This document shows positions 1 to 13,300 of a stretch of 64,000 bases of DNA, piece after piece. The stretch comes from Lunularia cruciata. Taxonomy: Eukaryota; Streptophyta; Marchantiopsida; Lunulariales; Lunulariaceae. How positions within the stretch are numbered: the stretch's first letter is position 1; each line of letters starts with the position of its first letter. The notes under the pieces are model-generated. The model made no database searches and was not told the origin of the DNA. It worked only from the letters and a program-made list of their open reading frames with translations. The DNA lies in assembly GCA_948567375.1 (NCBI GenBank), contig OX419761.1, forward strand, positions 23,004,501-23,068,500. The letters are read 5' to 3'. A program made the translations under genes and the position numbers.

Positions 1-92
1 ATATAAAAGGACTCACCTACAATCTCATCTCTTTCCACAAGCAAGTACCTCTAAACCCATAAAATTCATAAAGTTGCATGTATTACCACAAT
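1..92 (-). pseudogene. Left fragment of decayed gypsy element E (possible cytosine methyltransferase start)
   Basis: This stretch is the continuation of element E on the minus strand, split from 5750-8040 by the insertion of chromovirus B. Read on the minus strand across the B insertion, with the target duplication counted once, one frame gives a series resembling the first motif of C5 cytosine methyltransferases. Pieces of it are INT-LVAV and RYLLVERDE, with stops between them. Only about 30 codons are visible because the window ends here. The assignment rests on motif memory and is weak. The alternative is simply degenerate gypsy coding sequence. Confidence 0.3.
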
Positions 93-577
93 TGTAAAAG
101 ACCAAGTAGAGAAATAAGAGAATGTAAGATCAAAGTGAAAGATCACATTGGGACTCTTGAATGAAGGAAACTCTAAATGCCTAGAATGAGCTTGGGATTT
201 GGTATTTATAAAAAAATATACAAGGCTCTTGAGAAAATTCCCAAGAAGCTTCCTAAAAGCTACCTTCTTAGAGTGCAAGTTAAGTTAATTGAGAAGCTTC
301 CTTTTAGAAGTTTTCAACTTGGCATGAAAGCTAAGCTAGTTGGGAAACTTCCCAAAATGTTTCTTTCAAGAAGCCATCTACTTGGCATGCAAGCTAAGCT
401 AGCCAAGAGCTTCCCAAGAAGCTTCCTCCTAGAAGTCATCACTTGATATACACATTAACCAATATTTGGGAAGTACCCTAGATGCTTCTAGAATATTCTT
501 ATAATTCTTGGCTAATTTGGACTCTTTGCTACTTTTTTATTCTTGACTAACTTGTTTGTAAACTCCATATTGTTACA
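93..577 (-). repeat. 3' LTR of chromovirus B
   Basis: On the minus strand it begins TGTAACAATATGGAG and ends CTTTTACA, the same termini as the LTRs of copy D. It carries repeated GAAGCTTC-type modules between about 230 and 430. Length is 485 bp, against 511 bp for the 5' LTR, reflecting indels in the internal repeats. Confidence 0.8.
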
Positions 578-3500
578 GATTCCCATTGCTAGTTGGTGAT
601 ATCCTCATCACCATAGAAGCTTCAAACTCTTGGATGGACATTTGTGCATTGTGGAGATGAGAAAGATACCCCTAAGTGGCATTGTGAATGAGATACCCTT
701 TCCAATGGATTTTGTACTCAGTATGTTGTTGGCAACCATGTTGAATGTATCCATGTGAAAGGATACAATCAACTTCATACTCCTCATGATTGTTGATAGG
801 GATAGGGAAGGAGGAGGTTGGACACAAATAGAAAAGGAAGATGGATTAGAAACAAAGAGTTTTAACTTGGAAATATGAAAGATTGGATGGATTTGCCTAT
901 GACAAGGCAAAGCAAGGTGATAAGCAACAAGAGAAATGATTTGGGTGACATTAGATGGACCTATCCAATTAGGAGAAAGTTCAAGAACTTGGGTACCAAG
1001 TGGGAGGGGTACATTACTAGAAGAAAGCATGAACTTATCACTAAGTTGAAAAGTGAGATCAAGATGATGTTGATCCACGTATTGCTTTTGATGATTTTGA
1101 GCAACAAGAAGATGGGATTTGGGTTGTTGTAAGGAGTGGGATATTGTATTCAAGAAGGTGGAAGTATGAAGAATATGAGATGGAGGAGGAACAAGAAGGG
1201 AATTTGGAACAAGTGGGTCTTGGCCAAAATTAAGGAAGAAGGAAGAAAATCCAGTGCTTGCTTGCTTGTTTGGAGTTATTGTAAGCAAACTCAATAGCTA
1301 TAAGGCATTCATCCCAATTATTATAGTGAATGTTGATAAAGGCACAAAGTATATCCTCTAAGGTTCAAAAATATATCCTCTTAGGTTCAATTCATATGTT
1401 TAGTTTGCGCATCAATTTGAGGATGTTAAGTAGTGGACAAAGAAAGCTTGGTGCCAAGTGGCTTAAAGAGTGTTTGCCAAAGTTTACCAATGAATCAAGG
1501 ATCATGGTTGGAGATGAGTACACAAGGTATCCCATGATGCTTGAAGACATTGTCAGAGTAGATCTGGGCCAGTGTCAGAGTAGATCTGGGCCAGTGCCAG
1601 AGCATCCATTGTATCAAACATTGGTGCCAATTGGATTTGCTTACTAAGCTTATTAACAAAAACCACAATTAATGCATGAACTTGTTTTGTCTTTGGCAAG
1701 GATATGATGAGATCTAAGCTTATGTGTTCCCATCAAGCAAATGGGATAGTAAGTTGTTGAAGGAGTTCACTCAGCTTTTGGTTACTGGTCTTGTTGCATA
1801 AGCAACTCTCACAAAATTGGACAAACTCTCAAACCTCTTGTGCCATGTGGGCCACCACCATTGGCATTCTAGGGTACCAAAGTCTTATCCACACCCATAT
1901 GACTAGTGGTTGGTAAGTCATGGGTTTCTTGAAGGAACACAAGTCATAGATCACCCTTGGCTAGAACATAGATATGATTCTCATAGAATAGAAGGCCTTC
2001 CTTGAAGGAGAAGGTGTTGTATTCCTTATAGTGTGCAATAAGATGACCTTATACCATATGAAAGAAGGAGTCTTGTTGTAAAGCAGTCCTAAACTCAATT
2101 TGGACTTTTGAGTCACTGGAAAATATTATAATTGCTATCATGATGAGAGGTACAAAAAGATTCTTCAAATTAGGTTATCATGATAGGGCATTGGAGACAA
2201 CATGGAACCTACCGGCTTTCAAGTTTGATGTCAAAAAACTATAGTTATTCCTCCCATTGATCATATCAACTCTTTGTGTGCTCCAAATTTAATGCAACAA
2301 AAGTTTATAATTGGTTTGCATGATCACTTGCTTCTCCAAGGGATAATACCTCCATTCCTTGGTGATATATACCATTTCTAGTTTTTCTCTATCTTAAGTA
2401 GAGTAATTTCCTTTCTACAATGTTTATTCAATAAGACACAAAGGCAATGGGGGTGTAACCCAACTAGAAATTCTTGTTGCAACACAACTCCAATGGCAAA
2501 GTTAAAAGCAATGAAATCAATAACACAAGGTAGTTGAGGATCATACGGGTCTTAAGACACCATATGCTTCAACTTCTTGAATGCTTCTTCATACTTGGTG
2601 GTCCATTGAAAGCTTGAGGTCTTCCCTAATAGATTGGTCAATGGTGCGGCCACATGAGAATTGTAGTGGATGAATGATCAATAAAAACTTACCTAATCAT
2701 TAAATGCCCTCACTTTTGTGGCATCCTTTGAGGTAGATCAATCACATTTGGTCTTGATTTTCTAATCTTCCATCTTGATCCCCTCCAATGAGACCTTATG
2801 AAGATAACTTCCTTCTACCAAAGGTATACTTTGACTTCTTGCAATAAAACTTCCATTGACGTAGTCATCTTAGGACTTCATGCATGAGATTTGTATGTTT
2901 TGTATCTATCTTGCTATAGATTAAAATATCATTCAAGAATGCATCATATATTGATCCAATAGCCCATCTAACACCCAATGCATTTGATCCATGAAGACTA
3001 CCAAAGCATTAGTGAGCTTGAAAGGTAGAACTCTCCATTCAAAATGCCCATACCTTGTGCAAAAGGTAATTTTTTGCACATACTCCCTATCAATGGGAAT
3101 TTGCCAATAGTCACTTCAAAGATCCAACTTGGAGAAGTATCATGCTCCATTCAATTGATCTAGCAAGTCATTTATTCAAGACAAAGGATATACATTCTTC
3201 ATTGTTTTTTATTGAGGCCACAATAATCAATACATACGCAAAGTCTTCTATCATTCTTTGGGACAAATAGTCCCGGTGCTCCCAAAGGAGATGTATTATG
3301 TTATATGAAATACTTCTCCAACAACTCCATTAGTGTTGCTTAAAGCTCTTCCAACTCTTTTGGTGAGAGCCGATAGATTGGTCTACTCATTGGAATACTT
3401 CTTGGTAATAACTTGATCTTGAAGTAACTTGATCATGATCAAAGTGTAACCCTTTTGGTAGATCATCCAAAAATACATCTGAAAAATCTTGAACTATCTG

Positions 3501-5238
3501 ATCAACCATTGCTTGATGAGGCTTTTTACCTTCATAAAATTTTCTATGCACAATTGGTTTGATCCACATAGGAAAAATAAGAATATATTTTTCCAAAGCT
3601 TGCTATATGGCTACTTATTGACAAAATTATCATCTTGGGATTGATTTTGCTTAGGTGTCTTACTCAAAAGTGAAAGACAACCAATTCAATCATTTTTACT
3701 TTGGTGTTGTACTTGAATTTGATGTTGTGTCTAATAAAATTGAACCTTATGACATTCAAGCCAAGGCAAATATAGAATGACATCATAGTATAGAGGTGCC
3801 TCTACAAACCTTATACATTCCAAATACTCCTTCCCAATCTCAAATATAACAAGATGTGAGGTAGGAATGCAAAAAATCTTTCTACCATCTACCATCAATC
3901 TACTTCCAATTATTGGCTTGATAAGAGTACCTAATTCTTTTGTTAATTACATGGATATGCAATTTTTTGGACTTCCATGATCAACCAAAATCTTACATGC
4001 ATGATCGAATATCATACCTTTCAAATGAATTAAACTTGCATAGGTCAAGAGTTCAATCCTATTAGAACTAATCAAGTTCCCAGTAGGTAGCTCAAATTCT
4101 CCTATTGGAATTCTTTGTTTTCTTGATCATCACACTCCACAAACTCTATTTGGGTGATTTGTTGGGATGATCCATTCTTGAGTAAACATTTAGTAATGTG
4201 ATGTCTAATTTGAGTGACAATAAAAATAACCACCATATAGTGCTAGGTGGTCTTTGTTGGATGGCATCAATCTCCATTAGTGCTAACTCCTCCACTCATG
4301 TGTAGTGTGTTGGTAGGTTTTATGAAGATCAAGATCAAGACCAATTTTTGCAACCAAGGAATCAAAGTGCTCAGCCAAGTGCATGGCTTCCTCCAAGTGA
4401 TTGGACTCTCACATGGTCACTTCTAAGTTGGTAGGTGACTTCAAGCTCTTTACAAATTGATCTGAAGCTTCACCTTCTAGTATATTTGGAATTTGCATTA
4501 TGTTGTTCTAAAATTGAGTGAAGTATAGTCTAACAAAACCAATTTGCTTCAATTTTGCCAATCTATCTTGTGTGGCTTGTGTAACATTTATAGCTTGGAA
4601 TCTCCCATTTATTGTGCTTTTGAATTCTTCCCATCTCAAGATTGGTGCAATAAACTGTCCTTTAGCTTGTTCCACTTGGAATTGCCATTATAGTTTTTTC
4701 ACTCCATCCAACTAGCTTGAAGTTAAGAGAATTGGTCTCCAATCATTTTGAAGATTTGTACTTAAAAAAAAACATTCACAATCAAACAAAAATTTCTCCA
4801 CTATGCACACGAGATATTTTTGCCTTCAAATACCTTGGGCTTTGGAAATCAGATTTGGTTTTCTCTTTCTTGAAATGGTACTCTCTTTATATGATGGTCT
4901 TTTTCTTCTAACAATTGAGTAAGGTGCTTGATTTTTTGTTGCATAGCAATGATAACTTTAGGCATTGCTGTCATGGCTACTACTCTACAAACTATCTAAA
5001 TTTATCCAAATTAACACATAGATGCAACACATCTACCATTCTCCATAAGTTACCATTGGAAGTATCAAGGGTCATCAGACAAGGTGATCATGTTTAAAAT
5101 TTTTTATCCAAAACATGAAATGATGAAGTGCTTGAAATGATATTTGGGTAGTACATGGACACAAAAATCCCATGGTTTGGAGAAAATAGATTTGGTGGTC
5201 CATAAGTTCAATCCATCCCATACTTGCTCTAATAAAAA
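578..5238 (-). pseudogene. Internal coding region of chromovirus B, many stops and frameshifts
   Basis: The integrase C-terminal part is the clearest piece. At 608-1294 the minus strand reads LVAQNHQKQY, then HPIFHISKLK, as in plant chromoviruses. A chromodomain follows in another frame at about 620-790 (EYEVDCIL), and its WEP tryptophan codon is now TAG. Further pieces lie at higher coordinates: RT and RNase H at about 2500-3440, protease and gag at about 3600-4900. No open frame longer than about 230 codons survives, so the element cannot make its proteins. Boundaries of the inner domains are approximate. Confidence 0.7.
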
Positions 5239-5749
5239 TGTAAAAGATTGAGGGGAGAAATAAGAGAATGTAAGATCAAAGTGAAAGATTACATTGTGAC
5301 TCTTGAATGAGGGAAAATCCAAATGCCTAGCATGAACTTACGCTTTGGTATATATAGGGAATATTCAAGGCTCTTGAGAAGTTTCCCAAGAAGCTTCCTA
5401 AAAGCCACCTTCTTAGAGTGAAAACTAAGTTGATCAAGAAGCCTCTTTAGAAGCATCCTTCTAGAGGCTACTTTCTTGGTGTGCAAGCTAAGCTAGTTGG
5501 AAAACTTCCCAAGAAATTTCCTTCTAAAAGCCACATATGTGACATGCAAGCTAAGATAGTTGAGAAGCTTCCCAAGAAGCTTTTTTCCTCCTAGAAGTTA
5601 TCACCTAATATACACATTATCCAATATTTGGAAGGTAGCAAGAAGCTTCTTAGATGCTTCTAGAATATTCTTATAATTCTTGGCTAATTTGGCCTATTTG
5701 TTATTTTTTTAGTCTTGATTAGCTTATCTATAAACTCCATATTATTATA
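5239..5749 (-). repeat. 5' LTR of chromovirus B
   Basis: It shares termini and internal repeats with 93-577, read on the minus strand. It has a TATA-like sequence (TATATATAGGG in plus-strand view near 5349) and several nGAAnnTTCn modules between 5370 and 5600. The outer terminus has decayed from TGTAACA to TATAATA. Confidence 0.78.
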
Positions 5750-8040
5750 GCAACTAGTTTAGTGTTGATCTCATTATTCAACTATAATAGGCATACCTCC
5801 TCTATTGAATATTGCCAAGCAATAAATGTGGTATCCAAGGTAACAAGGTAATAGACTCCAAAAGCTTATTCTCACACTCATCTATTGGTGGTACAAAGGC
5901 TTCACTCCAAGGTTGTTGTTGCAATGCTTCCTCAAAACTCCATAATGGAACAACCTTGTACTCCAAATCAAAGTGATCTCCTTTAGTACTAGGGTATCCT
6001 CCGCATAAGCATTCCCCTCTAATAAGTCATGAGGCTAAGTAATGGAACAATTGAAATTTGAAATTAATGCCACAGTCCTTGATTGTAGTGAGCCAAGACT
6101 ACCACTAGTAAAGCATACTTGTAGGCAACATACTCATCCCTCACTTGACTGCCAATTTGGCCTTTAGGAAGTTGTCTCCTCCCAATAATCAATATTGAAA
6201 CCCATGGAGTATAACACTCTTCCACCAACTAGCAAATCATATGACTTTGCTACTATTGCTATTGCTTGAGCTCTCATCACAAAGATATCAATTGGATGAT
6301 TGGGTTGATCTAAACAATGAGCTTCTTGCATGTGATGTACTATGTAGAAAAATCTCCTAAAGATATGTAGATCCAAAATGGACACCTCTTCATATTGGTC
6401 TTCCATAGCCCAAGACTAACAACTACAACCTTCCCCAAAATAAGAGGCTATGCACTAGAGTCTAATCAAACCATTTGTGGTCTATAGACCTTCCTTGAAG
6501 GTCCCACCAAATGGAAAATCTCACTCTAGTTGTCCAATAGGATAACTTCAAGTGTGAACCAAGCTCTCTCAATTCAAGTCTAATTAGTAACTCCTCCAAT
6601 CTAGCTATTGATGCTTGCCATAAACCATTGGTAGTTGAATGAATCCCATGCTACACAACCATCAACTACCTCTGCTCTAAAAGCAAGAAACACATCATTC
6701 CTACTCTCACAAAGTGTGGCAGCTAAGCAAAAGACTAGATCTGGGTCAACCCCCAATATAAACATGTCATTGGTTGAGAAGTAAGTGAGTCCAAGGTGAG
6801 TGCATAATCAACTAAACTGCCCTCCAACATCATGCTAGACTCACTATGTGGAGTAACAAAGTGACTAGCTAATATCTAATCCATCAAGCACTCTATCACC
6901 ACCTATCACACCTGCACTAGAACATCTAAGAGCCATGGATGTCATTTGTAGTACCTTAGAGAGTGTGAAAGACTAGAGAAGTCTAACTTGTCAACCAACC
7001 TCTCCTCTTTATGGGCTCAACTCCATTAATTCTCCTCTAGGCTTTGGATTACGTGCTACACTCCTAGTCACTATGGTAGATGCATCTACTTGTGTTGCTC
7101 ACACATAAAGTCCAAGATATCTCTATCACCAACATAAGAAGTGAAATCCTCAACACTTGAATATGATCTCCTCTAAGTTATAATCATGTTGGCCAATCTC
7201 TGCACCAATTGCTCAATCCAAATAGCCATGGCTATATTAGAAGCAAGAGCAATTATTGCATTCATACCAAGTGTTAGTCCTCTACCACCACCTCTACCAT
7301 CTTGTCCTCCTTGATCTAGAGCTCCCCTACCATTTTCCATAACAACCCTATCACTCCATAACTCTGGTGGAGATCAAAACATTCGTCATTGGTGTGATCA
7401 AATCTATGGCAATGGTCACATTGTCTTTGGGCTAACTATGATGTACCAAAGGTATAATATCCAATACCCTAAGTGCAGTCTCTCTTATAATAAGGTCTAC
7501 CACAAGTCCAACAAGCAACACTACCACTCATTGGTTGCTATTAACCTAAAAATGAAGGTGAAGGTCTTGCTGCAAAAGGCCTTTTACTCACTCATAAGAT
7601 CTAGGTTGTAGATTCTACCTTTAGAAGCCAACTTGATGTGATGCATTCTATTGCATTTTAGAAAAAGTAATAGTTATGGATGAGGTCTCCTAACCAAATC
7701 TAGATGTCATCAATCTCTCTTCCACCATATTGATCTTAATTTTTTTAGTGAAACTAAAGACATCCACCAAAGTAAGTGAGGTATCTTGTAAAAACATAGC
7801 ATCATGTATTCTACATTGCAACTCCTTGTCCAAGATCTCATACCAAAAATGGAATTCTTGATGTGATATTGATGGAAGTGATATTGATCAATCATCTCAT
7901 ACAAGTGTATGCTTTGCTTAGGCTCTCTCTAGCCTTCCATTGGAACTCCTACAAGCTCTTAAGCTTCTAATCTACACTCCTTGGTAGTTCCACCTCAAAC
8001 ACTAGAAGAACTCTACCATGGGGTTAAACCTCAATACTGC
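5750..8040 (-). pseudogene. Decayed gypsy element E: gag zinc knuckle and protease region
   Basis: Minus-strand gypsy remnant. A retroviral-type zinc knuckle with a Cys-X2-Cys start (CWTCG, later KRDC) is read at about 7390-7525, and gag-like sequence lies between 7550 and 8000. At 6164-6406 an 80-codon open stretch ends with YDLLVGGRVLYSMGF, the layout of the C-terminal strand of a retropepsin (compare YDVILGM). Between 6160 and 5755 the reading is broken but still protein-like (WSFEEALQQQPW). Chromovirus B cuts it at 5750/92. Fragment C starts in the opposite direction at about 8040. E and C may be parts of the same family that were rearranged. Confidence 0.5.
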
Positions 8041-9572
8041 ATCACCTCTTACAATGTTGCTTATATTAGAGGAGATCTTTGATGTGATTAGGCATGCAAA
8101 GATCTTTAATACTTTGGATCTTTGAGCAAGATATAAAAATTTTCCAATCAAGGAGGAGGACAAGTTCAAGGTAACATTTTGGGCTATTGATCCTCATGGC
8201 AAGGATGAATTGTATCAATGGAGTTTAGTTGGGTTAAAGAATGCTCTTGTCTAGTTCTAGAGGATCATAGATAGGATCCTAGTAGGATTGGATTTTTCTT
8301 GGTGCTATATTGATGAAATTTTGGTCTATCATGGAGGAGCATGAGAGACATTTATTAGAGGTGTTTGAGAGACTAAGATCTCATGAACTCCAATTACATC
8401 TTGGGAAGTGTTAATTCTTCCATGAGCAAGTTTAGTATTTGAGTTACACTATCTACCTTGGTGGACTTGGTGTTCAATATACCAAGGTGGAGACTATTGC
8501 ATGTATATCTTGGCTTACAGATGTAAGCAAAGTGCAAACATCCTTGGGTTGGCAAATTTCTATTGCCAATATGTTAGATGATTTAGTGTCATTCCAAGGC
8601 CCTAACAAATTTGACCAAGCTTACACAAGAGTGGTTTTGGGGAGATGAGAACAAGAGGGGTTTTATAGATCTCAAGGAGAGGTTGATATTTTCTCCTATT
8701 CTTACATGACCAATAAAAGGATGACCATAACAAGTTCATATGATTGGAATACATTGGAGCTTGGAGCAGTGCTCATCCAACAAGCTGATGAGAGGAAGGA
8801 GTTTGTGGTGGCCTATGCTAGTCATTCCAAAAATATAGCAGAGGCTATGTACAATTTATATGAGAAAGAATGCTTGGTAGCAATGTTGGCAATAGTATAT
8901 TTCCAATGTTATAATTTATCATCAATCAATGAAGTGGTTGATGGAGTTTGACAAGCTTTTAAGGAAACTTGCATAATGAGTTTGATTTTATAGGAATATG
9001 ATTTCACAATTATTTATAGATCTAGAGTGGTGAACCATGATACAGAGAGGTTGAGTAGAAAATCCATGTCCCAACTAGCAAGATCTAATTGGAGCACATT
9101 GGCATGGTAAGACAAATGAGGAGATGGTGCCAAGTTGGCATGCACCTACCTTTCTATTTCTAAGGCTCTAATATTATCTCTCTCAATATAAATAAGAGGA
9201 GTTGTTGAGGTCTTAGATCCAAGGGGTGGAGATATTGGTATAAGTCAATAAGATATTCATGATGATATCTTAGTGATGGATTATTTTTGCACTAGTGTTG
9301 TGGGTTGCACAATTGGTGCCAATGAGAGAGATTGTGTCCTTGAGAAAACCAAGTAGTTTAGATTGGAAGGTGAACATCTAATTTGTGTATGAGATGATAG
9401 TAGAATGCAAGTAGTACCACTTCCATCTCAAAGACCACAATTGGTATATCATACTCATGAGGAGCTATGACATTTTGGAGTAAAGCATACATATAACTTA
9501 TTCCAGAGCCATTATTAGTGGTATGACATACATATCAATCTATAATAGCTTGTTGCCAGATGTGTGGTTTAT
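8041..9572 (+). pseudogene. Gypsy element C, part 1: reverse transcriptase, RNase H and integrase zinc finger
   Basis: Plus-strand remnant of a Ty3/gypsy pol. The RT is recognised from EEIFDVIRHAKIFNTLDL near 8070, DPHGKDELYQW near 8190 and the catalytic box YIDE (normally YIDD) near 8310. RNase H-like sequence follows at 8706-8951 (LELGAVLIQQ, EFVVAYASHSKNIAEA, YEKECLVAML). An HHCC integrase zinc finger is readable at 9440-9565, ending CQMCG. Several stops and frameshifts are present. Element 1 interrupts it at 9577. The integrase continues at 17402 and again at 31160. Confidence 0.7.
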
Positions 9573-9576
9573 GACC

Positions 9577-10266
9577 TGTGAGCCGGCCTGGCTCTCACTC
9601 AGGATGAACCTCTGATGGCTATTATGGTAGCGCACCATGGACTAAGAAGGCAAGGAACCCAAACTCCATCATACTCCTCCAAGGCTAACACTCCAAGACT
9701 CAAGACATTGCTCACTAGAGAACTCAATGAGAGAGAGATAGTTGCAAATGAAAGGATGATGAGTACACCCTCACCCCTTGTTTATATACTTGTGAAATAG
9801 TTACGTACCAAAGTTACTAATTACCGTAGTAACTCAAGTTACTAAACTAAAAGTCAAGTAAAGTCAAAAAGTAGAAAGGAATATCCATTCACATGGGCAT
9901 ATTCCCCTAAGCATGTGGTCTTATCTTGACCCAACCACTAAGTCAAGGATTCCTTCACATGGGCTATCCTTGGAATAAAGAAGAATCCAAAACAAAAAGG
10001 TTTGCGGGCCCAAGAGTTCTCAACTCTTTCCTCAAAGCCAAACACCTAGGAATAATGCCAAGTCAACACACTAAAATCCAAAATAGTGGTGCTCATCTTT
10101 TCTACTTCCTCTAAAGTAAGGTCCACTCTATCTTAGCTATGACTAACTTTAGCTAACCATGACTACTATAGAACCATCCTTTATCTCTATAAATAATATC
10201 TCTTAAGTACTTGTAATACCAAGCTAAATATCACAATACCACACACATGCACAAATGGGTGTTACA
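9577..10266 (-). repeat. 3' LTR of element 1
   Basis: 690 bp, TGTTAC...CTCACA termini as read on the minus strand. It contains a TATA-type box (GTATATAAAC on the minus strand near 9779). It is paired with 16708-17397. Confidence 0.92.
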
Positions 10267-10314
10267 TTTACCCTTGGACTAAGTTTTCACTTTGTCCTCA
10301 AAGTGAAGGTCTCT

Positions 10315-13300
10315 CTACCTTCTATGGTACATCTTCAACTTATCATGGTTAATCCTATCAAAGTGTCTTCCTCCCAACTCCTTGAGATCATAGGTGTAAT
10401 TGCCCCACACCTTCTCCACTATGAAAGGTCCAAAGTATTTAGGTAAAAACTTCTTTTGCACTCTCTTGAATCGAATGGAATCAAACAACATTACCCAATC
10501 ACCTTCTTTGAAAGGCTCTACCTTCTTCTTGCCTTGCCTCTTATCATAGCTCTCCTTTTGTTTCCTTTGGGCTTGCTCCACTTGAACCATAGCAACTGCT
10601 CTTGCCTCTTCCAACTCCATGAGTTGTTCCTTCCTTGACTTCTCTACATCACCTCCTTGTGCTTTCTTCAATCTCCTATGAATGCTTTGGAAGGTAGGAA
10701 GATCAAAGTGAATAGGTAAGGTAGACTCAATACCATACACCAATTGAAATGGAGAATATCCGGTGGAAGTCTTCATGATTGTCCTATACTCCTACAAAAC
10801 TGCATGAATCTTCTTGTCCCAATGATGTTTAGCTCCCTCCATTTCTGCATCTTTGGCCAACATCATGCACAAGGTCTGATTGGTTCTCTCTGCCAAGCCA
10901 TTGGAATTTAGCTTATAGGATTTAGTTACTCTATGTGTGATAGAGAAATGTCGTAGCATGGCTGTAGTAATGCTTCCTGTAAACTCTCCTCCTTTATCAA
11001 AAACCAACTCCAAAGGGAATCCAAACCTAGTGATAATGCGTTCATAAAGAAATCTACCCACTTCATCTTCATTCTTGTCCCTCAATGGTCTAGCCTTAAC
11101 CCACTTGGTAAGGTAATCAGTAACTACCACAATGTACCGATTGTTCCTTGGGGTTCTATTGAGAGGACCTACAAAATCAATTCCCCACTTCTCAAAAGGT
11201 CCTAGCAATGGAATTGATCTAAGTGGTGGAGTGGATGTAGACTTTCTAGCAAAAGCTTGACAAACATGACAAGTTTTGCAATAATCAAGACAATCCTTGA
11301 AAATCCCTCTCCAATGGTAACTTGCATCTAGAATCTTGAAAGCAGTCACCTTTCCTGCAAAGTGTCCTCCACATACTAAACCTTCATGAAACTCCTTTAT
11401 GAGTAGGATAGACTCTTCCTTACCCACTGCTCTTTGAAGTAGACCATCTGCTCCTTGGTGAAAAAGAATATCCTCCACCATTTTGTAAGGTCTAGATCTT
11501 GCTGCAAGGGCCTTCCTCTCCCTAGCATGCATCCCTTCTGGATAGTTACCTCTTGTCACAAAATCCACAATCTCCTTGTACTCCATTGGAACCTCTTGAG
11601 TGACTGAGATTGTCATGAGCTCCTCATCCGGGAAGGAATCATCCATTGGCTCATCTCCATCATGATCATAGGCTCTAGATAATAAATCAGCATTTGCATG
11701 TTTCTTTCCTGGCCTATCTTCAATGGTGTAGTCATACTCAGACAAGAGTATCATCCACCTTGCTAGTCTCCCTTCAACATTAGGCTTGTTGAAGATGTAC
11801 TTCAAAGCCTTGTGATCCATGACAATGGTGGCTTTCCCTCCAATCAAGTAGTGTCTAAACTTCTTGAGACCAAAGATCACGGCCAACCCTTCTCTCTCCG
11901 TGACAGAGTAGTTCTTCTCTGCTGAAACCATCTGCCTACTAGCATAAGCTATTGGATGATCATGCCCATCTTGGTCTAATTGACTAAGAGTGCATCCTAT
12001 AGCTACATTAGAAGCATCAGTGTAGAGGATGAAAGGCTTACTCCAATCAGGTTTAGCAAGAATTGGAGCTACAACAAGGGATTGCTTGAGCTCCTCAAAA
12101 GCTTTGAGAGCCTCCTTGTCCTCCAAAATCACAATGTAATCTACACCCTTCTTCATGTAGATGGTCAATGCATAAGCCTTGTTGGAAAATGAGAAGATGA
12201 ACCTCCTATAGTATCCAACCATCCCCAAGAATTGGCGTAACTTTGTCAAGCTTGAAGGGAATGGAAGGTTTGAGATTTTCCTCACCTTCTCAAGATCAAC
12301 TGCTATTCCATCCTTGGAGATGATGTGCCCCAAAAGTAGACCTTCTTCACACCAAAAAATGCACTTCTCTAGGTTGAGTGATGCATTTGCCTCATCTAAG
12401 CGTTGCAAGACTTTGATTAGGTGTTCAAAGTGCTCCTCCTTGCTCCCATAGACACAAAAGTCATCAATGAAGTCTCTCACAAATTTCCCAATGAAAGGTT
12501 CAAATACCTTGTTCATGAACCGTTGGAATGTGGCTAGAGCATTGCAAAGCCCAAAAGGCATGACCTTGAAAGCATAAGTTCCCCAAGGTGTGGTGAACTT
12601 GGTGAGTTGTTGATGCTCTAGTGCAATCTTGATTTGGTTGTATCCACTATAACCATCTCCAAAACTGTACCTCTCATGACCTGCAACCTCCTCCAAGATC
12701 TCATCAATGAATGGCAATGGGTAGTAGTCCTTCTTGGTAACAGCATTGAGCTTCTTGTAATCCACACATATACGAAGCTTGCCATTCTTTTTCTTCACAA
12801 TGACAATTGGAGACACCCATTCTGAATTCTCCACCTCAAAGATAAATCCAACCTCCTTGAGCTTATCAATCTCCTCCTTCACAACCAAAGATATTGGTGG
12901 GCTAATGCGACGTTGCTTTTGGCGGATTGGTCTTGCATGTGACTCCACCTCTATCTTGTGCTCCTCCAAGGTGACTTCCTTCAAATCCTTGTAACAAAAA
13001 GCAAACACATGGATGAACTTGCGGAAAATCTCCTCAAATCTCACCTTCTCCTCCTTGGTAACATTTGGGCCATACTTGAGGGTAGATAACCTTCTCTCTA
13101 CCTCCTCAAGTGTCAATGGTGATTTATTTGGGTCCTTCAAAACCTCTGGCTTAGGTGAAAAATCCATAGCACACAAAGGATACACATCTGAATCAGAATC
13201 AGATTCAGATTCATCCTCCTCCGTGGAAGTCTCCTCTTCCATGCTTGTGTCCACACCTGAAACTCCTTCTTCAGAATCTGATTCCCAATAATCAGAAGAT

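Larger units (their letters stand above)
93..5749 (-). mobile_element. Chromovirus (Ty3/gypsy with chromodomain), copy B, decayed
   Basis: Complete but heavily mutated LTR retrotransposon on the minus strand. It is bounded by LTRs at 5239-5749 (5') and 93-577 (3'). The primer binding site just inside the 5' LTR (about 5217-5238, minus) resembles the tRNA-iMet type (TATTAGAGCAAG against TATCAGAGC). The coding order on the minus strand is gag, protease, RT, RNase H, integrase, chromodomain, all with many stops. Flanks read GTTGC before and ATTGT after on the minus strand, a plausible decayed 5-bp target duplication. It belongs to the same family as copy D (17741-31154) and is inserted in element E. 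Confidence 0.8.
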
